DNA of 12,367 bases, taken from positions 1 to 12,367 of the forward strand of contig JBFGCT010000124.1 in the NCBI GenBank assembly GCA_041581055.1, given 5' to 3'. A program made the position numbers and the translations under genes. How positions within the stretch are numbered: the stretch's first letter is position 1; each line of letters opens with the position of its first letter. A model generated the notes under the pieces. That model was not told the origin of the DNA and did no database searches. It saw only the letters and a list, made by a program, of their open reading frames with translations. Shown here piece after piece: positions 5,923 through 12,367 of the stretch. The DNA is from JBFGCT01 sp041581055. Its GTDB lineage: Bacteria > Actinomycetota > Acidimicrobiia > Acidimicrobiales > Ilumatobacteraceae.

Positions 5923-7485
5923 TTGAGTCAACCGCAGCATCACGACCGTCCCACCGTTCTCGTCGTCGACTTCGGGGCCCAGTACGCCCAGCTGATCGCC
6001 CGCCGCGTGCGGGAGCTGAAGGTGTACTCCGAGATCGTGCCGAGCCGGATCACCGCCGGCGAGATCGCCGAGCGCAAGCCGGCCGCGATCGTGCTGTCGG
6101 GTGGCCCGGCGAGCGTCAACGTCGACGGCGCGCCCTCGCTCGACGCGGGGATCCTCGAACTGGGCATCCCCGTGCTCGGCATCTGCTACGGCGCCCAACT
6201 CATCGCGCAGCAACTCGGCGGCACGGTCAGCCGCGGCATGCAGGGCGAGTACGGCCGGGCGCAGCTGATGAGCACCGGGCCGTCGCTGCTGCTGCCCGAT
6301 CACGCGCCCGAGGTCCACGACGTCTGGATGAGCCACTTCGACGGCATCACCGTGGCCCCCGAGGGCTTCCACGTCACGGCCACGTCGCCGGGGGCGCCGG
6401 TCGCCGTGCTCGAGCACCACGAGCGCCGCATCTACGGCGTGCAGTTCCACCCCGAGGTCAAGCACTCGCCCTACGGGATGGAGGTGATCGCCCGCTTCCT
6501 GCACGAGCGGGCCGAGATCCCCGCCGGCTGGGAGATGTCGTCGGTGATCGACGAGCAGGTCGAGCGGATCGTCGAGCGGGTCGGCGCCGCCCGCGTGATC
6601 TGCGGGCTGTCGGGCGGCGTCGACTCCTCGGTCGCCGCGGCGCTCGTGCACCGCGCGATCGGTCACCAGCTGACGTGCGTCTACGTCGACACCGGGCTGA
6701 TGCGCAAGGGCGAGAGCGAGCAGGTGGTCGAGACGTTCCGCCGCAACATCGGCATCGAGCTGATCCACGTCGACGCCGCCGACCGGTTCTTCGGCGCGCT
6801 GGCCGGCGTCACCGAACCGGAGGCGAAGCGCAAGGCGATCGGCGAGCAGTTCATCCGGGTGTTCGAGGAGCACACCGGCGGCCTCACCGACGCCAAGTTC
6901 CTCGTGCAGGGGACGCTGTACCCGGACCTGATCGAGAGCGGCGGCACCGACGGGAACACGGCGGTGATCAAGAGCCACCACAACGTCGGCGGCCTCCCCG
7001 ACGACATGGAGCTCGAGCTGATCGAGCCGCTCCGCGACCTGTTCAAGGACGAGGTGCGCCGACTCGGCGCCGAGCTGGGCCTCCCCGACGACGTGGTCTG
7101 GCGCCAGCCGTTCCCCGGTCCGGGACTCGGCGTGCGGATCATCGGCGAGGTGACGCCCGAGCGGGTGGCGCTCCTCCAGGAGGCCGACAGCATCGTCCGC
7201 GAAGAGCTGGCCCGCGCCGGGCTCGAGCGCGAGATCTGGCAGTCGTACGCCGCGCTGCTCGCCGACATCCGCTCGGTGGGGGTCATGGGCGACGAGCGGA
7301 CCTACGGCCATCCTGTCGTGATCAGGGCCGTGACCAGCGATGACGCGATGACCGCGGACTGGGCGCGGATCCCCGCCGACGTGCTCGAGTCGATGTCGCA
7401 GCGGATCATCAACGAGGTCCCCGGCGTCAACCGGGTGGTGTACGACATCACCTCCAAGCCGCCCGGCACCATCGAGTGGGAGTAG
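5923..7485 (+). CDS. guaA: GMP synthase (glutamine-hydrolysing)
   Basis: A 520-residue cytoplasmic enzyme converting XMP, ATP and glutamine to GMP, the last step of guanine nucleotide synthesis. The class I glutamine amidotransferase domain (about 11-200) has the triad C88 (GICYGAQ), H176 and E178 (QFHPEV). The ATP-pyrophosphatase domain follows with its PP-loop SGGVDSS at 230-236. The C-terminal dimerisation domain ends with the diagnostic KPPGTIEWE. Length and all key motifs match E. coli GuaA (525 residues), so the gene appears intact. The TTG at 5923 is chosen because it gives a family-typical N-terminus (SQPQHHDRPTVLVVDFGAQ). The frame is open upstream to 5620, but that stretch encodes the divergent secreted protein on the other strand. 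It is followed by a 92-bp gap before the NlpC/P60 gene. Confidence 0.97.
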   Translation: MSQPQHHDRPTVLVVDFGAQYAQLIARRVRELKVYSEIVPSRITAGEIAERKPAAIVLSGGPASVNVDGAPSLDAGILELGIPVLGICYGAQLIAQQLGGTVSRGMQGEYGRAQLMSTGPSLLLPDHAPEVHDVWMSHFDGITVAPEGFHVTATSPGAPVAVLEHHERRIYGVQFHPEVKHSPYGMEVIARFLHERAEIPAGWEMSSVIDEQVERIVERVGAARVICGLSGGVDSSVAAALVHRAIGHQLTCVYVDTGLMRKGESEQVVETFRRNIGIELIHVDAADRFFGALAGVTEPEAKRKAIGEQFIRVFEEHTGGLTDAKFLVQGTLYPDLIESGGTDGNTAVIKSHHNVGGLPDDMELELIEPLRDLFKDEVRRLGAELGLPDDVVWRQPFPGPGLGVRIIGEVTPERVALLQEADSIVREELARAGLEREIWQSYAALLADIRSVGVMGDERTYGHPVVIRAVTSDDAMTADWARIPADVLESMSQRIINEVPGVNRVVYDITSKPPGTIEWE

Positions 7486-7497
7486 CGGCCCGGCAGA

Positions 7498-7513
7498 TGT
7501 GACCGGCGTCACC
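7498..7513. promoter_or_regulatory. CRP/GlxR-like operator palindrome
   Basis: TGTGACCGGCGTCACC fits the CRP-family consensus TGTGA-N6-TCACA at nine of ten half-site bases. It lies in the 92-bp gap between guaA and the NlpC/P60 gene, centred about 72 bases before the ATG at 7578. Actinobacterial CRP/GlxR proteins are known to control cell-wall hydrolase genes such as rpfA. With a five-bp stem it could also form a small hairpin after guaA, but there is no T-run for a terminator. Confidence 0.5.
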
Positions 7514-7559
7514 TCGCACGTTGATCGTCAGACTTTCGCAACATGTTCGTCATGTTCGC

Positions 7560-7565
7560 TAGGAT
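7560..7565 (+). promoter_or_regulatory. Possible -10 hexamer for the NlpC/P60 gene
   Basis: TAGGAT lies 12 bases before the ATG at 7578, which would give a short leader of about five bases. Immediately upstream is a direct repeat CATGTTCG (7542-7549 and 7551-7558). The spacing is looser than at the other hexamers, so support is weaker. Confidence 0.35.
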
Positions 7566-7577
7566 GCGCGGCCGAGT

Positions 7578-8837
7578 ATGAGACAACTCCTCCGCCTACT
7601 TCCGATCGCCGTCGCCGCCGCGCTCGTCGTCCCCGCGATGACGCCGACGGTCGTCCAGGCCCAGTCCGTCGACGAGCAGCGAGAGCGCGTCGAGGACATC
7701 GTCAACGAGCTCGAGCGGCTCGAGGAGAAGGCGAACCAGATCGCCGAGGACTACGTCGAGGCGATCGACGACAAGACCCATCTCGACGCGGAGATCGTCG
7801 AAGCCGAAGCCCGGGTCGCGGCCAAAGAGGCCGAGCTCGCCGAACTGCGTGCGAACCTCGGCGAGATGGCGATCCGGTCGTTCGTCGGTTCCGGCTCGAC
7901 CCCCCTCGGCCTGCTGTTCGAGGACTCGGCCAACGTCAACGACGTCCTCACCCGCGACGAGCTCGCCCGTGTCGCGCTCAGCACCGGCAATGTCACGACC
8001 GACGAGCTCGACGCCGCCGTCGAGGATCTCGAAGCGGAGAAGTCCGATCTCGATCGCAAGCGCGACGAGGCGGCGCAGATCGCGGAGACGCTGCAGGCCG
8101 CACAGGCCGAGACCGAGCGGCTGACCAACGACTACGTCTCGGCGCGCGCCGACGCCGAGGCCAAGCTCGGCCAGCTCATCGCCGAAGAAGAGGAGCGCCG
8201 TGCCCGCGAGTCGGCCGAGCGCCTCGCCGCCGAGTTCGCCGCGCAGCAGGCGGCGGCGGCGAGCAACAGCGCCAACTCGGGCGGCTCGTCGAACAACTCC
8301 GGCGGCGGCAACTCGGGCGGCTCGTCGAACAACTCCGGCGGCGGCAACTCGGGCGGCTCGTCGAACAACTCCGGCGGCTCGTCGAGCAGCTCCGGCGGGG
8401 GCAACTCGGGCGGGGGTAACTCGGGCGGGGGCGGGTCCGGCGGCGGATCGTCCGGCGGCACATCGTCACCGCCGCCCGCGGTCTCGTCGCGAGCGGGCAT
8501 CGCCGTCCAGGCCGCGATGTCCCAGCAGGGCGTGCCGTACAAGTACGCCACGTCGAACCCGGGTGTCTCCTTCGACTGCTCGGGTCTCACCAGCTACGCG
8601 TGGGGCCAGGCCGGCGTGTACCTCCCGCACCAGTCGCGGGCGCAGTTCGCGTCGATTCCGCACGTCGCCAAGGCTGCCGCGCAGCCCGGCGACCTCGTGT
8701 TCTACTACAGCCCGATCAGCCACGTCGGCGTCTACATCGGCGGCGGCAAGTTGGTTCACGCCCCGAACACCGGCAGCGTGGTCAACGTAGCCACCGTCAA
8801 CTGGAACAAGGTTGTCGGCGTCGGCCGCCCCGGCTGA
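7578..8837 (+). CDS. Secreted NlpC/P60 peptidoglycan endopeptidase with coiled coil and Gly/Ser/Asn linker
   Basis: A 419-residue exported cell-wall hydrolase, RipA-like in layout. A Sec signal peptide occupies residues 1-28 (basic start, hydrophobic core, cleavage after VQA). Residues 30-225 are a long charged coiled coil with heptad-like LeuGlu patterns, broken near 100-140. A low-complexity Gly/Ser/Asn linker covers 229-296 and holds three 12-residue repeats. The NlpC/P60 domain is 303-419, with catalytic C334 (FDCSGLT), H382 (SHVGVYIG) and H394 (HAPNTG). It should cut the D-Glu to diamino-acid bond in stem peptides during cell separation. In related proteins the coiled coil restrains or recruits the enzyme, for example through FtsEX; that role here is inferred. 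A CRP-like site upstream suggests regulation. It is transcribed in the same direction as guaA but probably separately. Confidence 0.92.
   Translation: MRQLLRLLPIAVAAALVVPAMTPTVVQAQSVDEQRERVEDIVNELERLEEKANQIAEDYVEAIDDKTHLDAEIVEAEARVAAKEAELAELRANLGEMAIRSFVGSGSTPLGLLFEDSANVNDVLTRDELARVALSTGNVTTDELDAAVEDLEAEKSDLDRKRDEAAQIAETLQAAQAETERLTNDYVSARADAEAKLGQLIAEEEERRARESAERLAAEFAAQQAAAASNSANSGGSSNNSGGGNSGGSSNNSGGGNSGGSSNNSGGSSSSSGGGNSGGGNSGGGGSGGGSSGGTSSPPPAVSSRAGIAVQAAMSQQGVPYKYATSNPGVSFDCSGLTSYAWGQAGVYLPHQSRAQFASIPHVAKAAAQPGDLVFYYSPISHVGVYIGGGKLVHAPNTGSVVNVATVNWNKVVGVGRPG
8274..8378 (+). repeat. Three tandem 36-bp units in the NlpC/P60 linker
   Basis: Units at 8274-8309 and 8310-8345 are identical; a third at 8346-8378 matches for 33 bp. 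Each encodes NSGGSSNNSGGG. Degenerate GGGNS-type units continue to about 8460. Exact identity at third codon positions implies recent expansion by slippage or unequal recombination. Confidence 0.9.
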
Positions 8838-8894
8838 GCCGAGTCGGTCCAGATCGCCCGATCGCTGATTCTGGGTTGGTGCTGGTTCGGGGGC

Positions 8895-8900
8895 TACGTT
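8895..8900 (+). promoter_or_regulatory. Possible -10 hexamer for the phosphotransferase operon
   Basis: TACGTT lies ten bases before the ATG at 8911. TTGGTG at 8876-8881 resembles a -35, but its 13-bp spacing is too short. No Shine-Dalgarno sequence is seen. Support is weak. Confidence 0.3.
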
Positions 8901-8910
8901 CGCTGGCGGT

Positions 8911-9951
8911 ATGTCCGACGAGATCTTGGGGATCGACGCGCCGCGGGTTTCACGGTGGATGGTCGAGCACATCGCGGGGGCGGTCGCGCCGTTCTCGTTC
9001 GAGATCATCGCCGGCGGGCGCTCGAACCTGACGTTCACCGTCGTCGGCGCCGACGGGGCGCGGTTCGTGCTGCGCCGGCCGCCGACCGGCGCCGTGCTGG
9101 CGACCGCCCACGACATGGCCCGCGAGCACACGATCATCTCGGCGGTCGGCCGCACCGACGTGCCCGTTCCACCCGCGCTCGGGCTGTGCGCCGACGTCGA
9201 GGTCAACGGGGCGCCGTTCTACGTGATGGGCTTCGTCGACGGCGTCGTGCTCGACTCGCCGGACAAGGCCGAGGTCATGACGGTCGACGCCCGCCGAGCC
9301 GCCGCCGAGCACCTGATCGACGTCCTGGCCGACCTGCACGCCGTCGACGTCGACGCCGTCGGCCTCGGCGACCTCGCCCGCCGGGACGGGTACGTCGAGC
9401 GCCAGATCAAGCGCTGGAGCGCGCAGTGGGCGACGTCGAAGACCCGCGAGCTGCCCGCCATCGAGGAGGTCGCCGAGCGTCTCGGGGCGCGGGTTCCCGA
9501 GCAGCACGGGGTGTCGATCGCCCACGGCGACTACCGGTTCGGGAACTGTCTGACCGACACGGCGCACGGCCGGATCACGGCGGTTCTCGACTGGGAGCTG
9601 TGCACGCTCGGCGACCCGCTGGCCGACGTCGGCTACCTGGGCGTCTACTGGGCCGACCCCGGCGCCGCCCAAGAGCGCCCGAACGACCCGACGGGCATCG
9701 AGGGGTTCCCGACCTACGCCGAGCTGGTCGACCGCTACGCCGCCCGCACCGGTCGGGACGTGTCCGAGATCGACTACTACCGGGCGTTCGCGGGGTGGCG
9801 CCTCGCGGTGATCTCCGAGGGTGTCTACGCCCGGTTCCTGCACAACGCGATGGGGGGCCAGCAGCTCGACGACGAGACACTCGACGCGTTCAAGTCCGGG
9901 ACCGAGCGTCTCGCCGCGGAGGCGCTCGACGCGATGAGGAGATTGCCATGA
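8911..9951 (+). CDS. Phosphotransferase family protein (APH fold, ACAD10/11-type kinase domain)
   Basis: A 346-residue kinase-like protein of the APH superfamily. The glycine-rich GGRSNLTF (35-42) and VLRRPP (53-58) form the nucleotide-binding lobe. The catalytic HGDYRFGN is at 205-212 with base D207, and the metal-binding DWE at 227-229 (VLDWELCTLGDP). This form of the motifs is typical of the kinase domain fused to acyl-CoA dehydrogenase in ACAD10/ACAD11, which phosphorylates 4-hydroxyacyl-CoAs. Actinobacteria carry many stand-alone versions. No dehydrogenase domain is fused here or encoded in the window. It overlaps the downstream hydrolase gene by ATGA, so the two are one operon and probably translationally coupled. 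Drug phosphorylation is unlikely despite the family name. The ATG is the natural start, since the first motif begins about 30 residues later. Confidence 0.85.
   Translation: MSDEILGIDAPRVSRWMVEHIAGAVAPFSFEIIAGGRSNLTFTVVGADGARFVLRRPPTGAVLATAHDMAREHTIISAVGRTDVPVPPALGLCADVEVNGAPFYVMGFVDGVVLDSPDKAEVMTVDARRAAAEHLIDVLADLHAVDVDAVGLGDLARRDGYVERQIKRWSAQWATSKTRELPAIEEVAERLGARVPEQHGVSIAHGDYRFGNCLTDTAHGRITAVLDWELCTLGDPLADVGYLGVYWADPGAAQERPNDPTGIEGFPTYAELVDRYAARTGRDVSEIDYYRAFAGWRLAVISEGVYARFLHNAMGGQQLDDETLDAFKSGTERLAAEALDAMRRLP
9936..9942 (+). promoter_or_regulatory. Strong Shine-Dalgarno sequence for the dienelactone-hydrolase-like gene
   Basis: GAGGAGA stands five bases before the ATG at 9948, within the end of the phosphotransferase coding sequence. 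It is the only clear ribosome-binding site in the window and belongs to an operon-internal gene, which fits leaderless translation of first genes. Confidence 0.75.
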
Positions 9952-10691
9952 ACGACGTGCTCGACGGGTGGGATCGCGGGGAGTTCACCGCCGCCGACAT
10001 GACCTTTCCGACGTACCGCCGCGGGAGTGGTCCCGGCGTGGTCGTGATCCACGAGGTGCCGGGGATCACCCCGCTCGTGACCGAGTTCGCCGACGAGCTG
10101 GTCGACGCCGGGTTCACCGTCGTGATGCCGTCGCTCGTCGGCACGCCGGGCAAGCCGCCGTCGGCGGCGTACGGCGCGGCGTCGCTGCTGAAGGTCTGCG
10201 TCGCCAAGGAGTTCACGACGTTCGCCCTCAACCGGACGTCGCCGGTCATCGCCTGGCTCCGGGCGCTCGCCCGCAACCTGCACCTCGAGGTCGGCGGGCC
10301 GGGCGTCGGCGCCGTCGGGATGTGCTTCTCGGGCGGCTTCGCGCTCGGGATGATGGTCGACGACATCATGCTCGCGCCCGTGTTGTCGCAGCCGTCGCTC
10401 CCGCTGCCCGTCGGCACGCGGCGCGGCGCCGACCTGAACCTGTCGCCCGACGACGAGGCGGCGGTGATCGAGCGCGCCGCGCGCGGGTGCCAGGTGCTCG
10501 GCCTCCGCTTCACCGACGACAGGTTGGTCGGTGACCGGTTCGCGACACTGCGCGAGAAGTTGGGGGACGCGTTCATCGCGATCGAACTTCCGAGCGACAA
10601 GCGGTCCGACCACTCGGTGCTGACCGAGCAGCGTGACGATCCGAGCGTGGTACGGGTGCTCGACTTCTTCCGGGAGAAGCTCCAGCGGTGA
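9948..10691 (+). CDS. Dienelactone hydrolase family protein
   Basis: A 247-residue alpha/beta hydrolase of the DLH family, the usual length. The nucleophile elbow is GMCFSGG with C126. E36 (VVIHEVPGI) matches the glutamate that activates the cysteine in DLH. D190 (FTDD) and H222 (DHSVL) complete the triad. It has no signal peptide, so it acts in the cytoplasm. DLH itself opens dienelactone to maleylacetate in chloroaromatic breakdown, but many relatives act on other esters or lactones. No other chloroaromatic genes are seen here, so the substrate is open. The ATG overlaps the stop of the phosphotransferase gene (ATGA) and has a good GAGGAGA site, so co-translation is expected. A kinase plus lactone or ester hydrolase pair may process hydroxyacyl intermediates; that is inference. 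Confidence 0.85.
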   Translation: MNDVLDGWDRGEFTAADMTFPTYRRGSGPGVVVIHEVPGITPLVTEFADELVDAGFTVVMPSLVGTPGKPPSAAYGAASLLKVCVAKEFTTFALNRTSPVIAWLRALARNLHLEVGGPGVGAVGMCFSGGFALGMMVDDIMLAPVLSQPSLPLPVGTRRGADLNLSPDDEAAVIERAARGCQVLGLRFTDDRLVGDRFATLREKLGDAFIAIELPSDKRSDHSVLTEQRDDPSVVRVLDFFREKLQR

Positions 10692-10710
10692 CGAGGCGAC
10701 GGGGCGCCGT

Positions 10711-12348
10711 TCAGCCGACCGCGTCGGCGGCGTACTGCCTGGCGGTGCGATAGTCGGCCTTGCCGTTCGGCGCACGGGGAACCTGCGCCACGAACACGAC
10801 CGATTTCGGCGCTTTGTACCCGGCGAGGTCGGCCTTCACCGAGCGGATGATCTCGTCGCCGCCGACCTCGGCGCCGTCGGCCAACGACACGACGGCGGTG
10901 ACCGCCTGGCCGAACTTGTCGTCGTCGACGCCCACGACGAGGCAGTCGACGACGCCGCCGACCCGCTTGACCGCCTCCTCGACCTCCTCGGGGAAGACCT
11001 TCTCGCCGCCGGTGTTGATCACCTGGCTGCCGCGCCCGAGGAGGATCAGCGTGCCGTCCTCGGCGACCTTGGCGAAGTCGCCGGGGAACGAGTAGCGCGC
11101 GCCGTCGATCACCCGGAACGTGCGGGCCGACTTCTCCTCGTCCTTGAAGTAGCCGAGCGGGACGGTGCCGCCGGCGGCGACCATGCCGACCTCGTCCGAC
11201 CCGGGGAGCACCTCCCGGTCGTCGTCGGTGAAGACCTTGGTCGCCGGCCCCTGCGTGAACTTGGCGGTCTCGGTCTCGAGCCCCTTCATCGTGATCTGGG
11301 TGCCCATCGACCCCTCCGACGATCCCATCGCGTCGACGAGCACCGCCTGCTCGATCCGGTCGAGCAGCTGCTGCTTGACCTCCGAGGTCCACATCACGCC
11401 GGACGAGGCGATCATGCCGATCGACGACGTGTCGTACGCGGTTCCATCGGGTCGGCCCTCGTCGAGCGCCCGGATGATCGGCTTGGAGAAGCTGTCGCCG
11501 ACGATCGTGAGCAGATTGCCGCGCACGTCCTCGATGGTCGACAACACCTCGTGGGCGTCGAGCTTGCGCCCCGTGAGCGTGACGACGTGCGCTCCGGCGA
11601 GGTGGGGGATGAAGCAGCCGAGCCACAGGCCGGTGCCGTGCATCAGCGGGGCGCAGGGGATCGACACCATCTGGTTGCCGGCCTCGATCAGCCCGGCGAC
11701 CATGCCGGAGACGTCGGCGGCGTCGGCGGGGGGAGCGAGCCCGACGGTGGTGAACCCGGTCTCGAGGAACCCCGCGGTCAGGCCGCCCATCGCGTACATC
11801 ACGCCCTTGGGCATCCCGGTGGTGCCACCGGTGTAGAGCATGTAGATGTCGTCCTCGTCGCGCTCGATGCGCTCCATCGGCTCGTGGGCGGCGATGACGT
11901 CCTCCGCGTCCTGGGCCCCGTCGACGTGGACGCCCGGCCCGCCGGCGGGGAGGTCGCCGACGACGATCAGCAGCTTGAGGTCGGGCAGGCGGTCGATCAC
12001 CTTGGCGACGCGGTCGGCGAGGCTGGCGTGAAACACCAGCGCCTCCGCGTCGGAGTTGTCGAGCAGGTACCAGAGCTCCTCGCCGAGGTAGCGGTAGTTG
12101 ACGTTGACCGCCACGCCGCGCATCTTGAACGCGCCGTACTGGGCCTCCATGTACTCGTTGCAGTTGTACATGAACAGCCCGACCTTGGAGTCGGGGCGCA
12201 ACCCGGCCGCGGTGTAGGCCGCGGCGAAGCGCGCCGCCCGATCGTCGTACTCGGCCCACGTGCGGGTGACGTCGCCGTGCGTGATCGCCGGCGCGCTCGG
12301 GATCGCGTCGGCGATCGACTCCCAGACAGTTGCGAAGTGCATCTCCAT
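10711..12348 (-). CDS. Acyl-CoA synthetase (AMP-forming, FadD-like)
   Basis: A 545-residue ANL-superfamily ligase that should activate a fatty or related carboxylic acid to acyl-CoA through an acyl-adenylate. The AMP-binding P-loop YTGGTTGMPKG is at 172-182. The A5-type motif is DAMGSSEG, with GxxS where many members have GxTE. GDFAKVAEDGTLILLGRGSQVINTGGEKVFPEEVE covers the hinge and the start of the C-terminal domain in two adjoining blocks. The catalytic lysine is K530 in PNGKADYR. Length and motif order fit a complete gene. The ATG at 12348 is preferred over the ATG two codons later because TACGCT lies seven bases before it. It converges on the DLH-like gene with only 19 bp between stops and no terminator hairpin visible. 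It could supply acyl-CoAs to the same pathway as the neighbouring kinase, but the substrate cannot be read from sequence. Confidence 0.92.
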   Translation of the reverse strand: MEMHFATVWESIADAIPSAPAITHGDVTRTWAEYDDRAARFAAAYTAAGLRPDSKVGLFMYNCNEYMEAQYGAFKMRGVAVNVNYRYLGEELWYLLDNSDAEALVFHASLADRVAKVIDRLPDLKLLIVVGDLPAGGPGVHVDGAQDAEDVIAAHEPMERIERDEDDIYMLYTGGTTGMPKGVMYAMGGLTAGFLETGFTTVGLAPPADAADVSGMVAGLIEAGNQMVSIPCAPLMHGTGLWLGCFIPHLAGAHVVTLTGRKLDAHEVLSTIEDVRGNLLTIVGDSFSKPIIRALDEGRPDGTAYDTSSIGMIASSGVMWTSEVKQQLLDRIEQAVLVDAMGSSEGSMGTQITMKGLETETAKFTQGPATKVFTDDDREVLPGSDEVGMVAAGGTVPLGYFKDEEKSARTFRVIDGARYSFPGDFAKVAEDGTLILLGRGSQVINTGGEKVFPEEVEEAVKRVGGVVDCLVVGVDDDKFGQAVTAVVSLADGAEVGGDEIIRSVKADLAGYKAPKSVVFVAQVPRAPNGKADYRTARQYAADAVG

Positions 12349-12355
12349 CGGGGCG

Positions 12356-12361
12356 AGCGTA
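12356..12361 (-). promoter_or_regulatory. Putative -10 hexamer of a leaderless promoter
   Basis: On the minus strand TACGCT ends seven bases before the ATG at 12348, which would put the transcript start at the A of that ATG. The window ends too soon to see any -35. Confidence 0.5.
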
Positions 12362-12367
12362 GGCGTC

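Noticed and set aside
5908..7512. 534-codon open frame on the minus strand across guaA
   Set aside because: It is fully antisense to a GMP synthase with every expected motif. Its His/Asp/Val/Arg-rich translation is the usual shadow in high-GC DNA.
8274..8378. 36-bp direct repeats as a CRISPR array
   Set aside because: The units are directly adjacent without spacers and lie inside a coding linker.
8911..9951. Aminoglycoside resistance gene
   Set aside because: The motifs fit the ACAD10/11-like kinase branch and the gene is in an operon with a metabolic hydrolase. Nothing suggests drug resistance or mobility.
9890..12259. 789-codon minus-strand frame and the long plus-strand frame 8955-10691
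   Set aside because: Both are Arg/Gly/Pro-rich shadows of the acyl-CoA ligase, phosphotransferase and hydrolase genes, with no domain of their own.

Overview
The window is a high-GC stretch of bacterial chromosome carrying eleven protein-coding genes and no RNA genes, insertion sequences or CRISPR arrays. Several things point to an actinobacterium, most likely of the Acidimicrobiia (Ilumatobacter-like) type: the base composition, an actinobacterial-style C-terminal domain on a Tat-exported protein, a coiled-coil NlpC/P60 hydrolase, and fatty-acyl-CoA-type enzymes. This placement is inference, since no ribosomal RNA is present.

Layout. Positions 47-1452 (+) hold a small four-helix membrane protein, a 55-residue unknown protein and a CoA-pyrophosphatase-type Nudix hydrolase. 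A 67/68-bp tandem duplication covers the junction of the last two. Positions 1453-5921 (-) hold, from the right, a small secreted or membrane-anchored unknown protein, a PLP-dependent aromatic-amino-acid-decarboxylase-like enzyme, an acyltransferase-3 membrane protein and a Tat-signal protein. The Tat-protein gene meets the Nudix gene stop codon to stop codon in a shared TGATCA. Positions 5923-8837 (+) hold guaA (GMP synthase, TTG start) and a secreted NlpC/P60 cell-wall hydrolase with a CRP-like palindrome upstream. Positions 8911-10691 (+) are a two-gene operon of an ACAD10/11-type phosphotransferase and a dienelactone-hydrolase-like protein, overlapping by ATGA. It converges on an acyl-CoA synthetase gene (10711-12348, -). 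No intergenic gap exceeds 100 bp.

How the genes relate. guaA is housekeeping, and NlpC/P60 acts in cell-wall remodelling. The phosphotransferase, hydrolase and acyl-CoA ligase plausibly take part in acyl or lipid catabolism. The decarboxylase-like enzyme and the acyltransferase lie in tandem 86 bp apart, but no shared pathway can be proved.

The strongest non-gene signal is a recurring TANNNT hexamer 6-7 bases before the start codon of five genes (8 bases before guaA). The only clear Shine-Dalgarno sequence belongs to the operon-internal gene at 9948. This looks like widespread leaderless transcription. The other notable points are a Tyr-to-Phe change at the key catalytic-loop position of the decarboxylase-like enzyme and the tandem duplication that rebuilt the Nudix start region. 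I see no clearly new multi-gene system; most of the window is ordinary chromosomal content.
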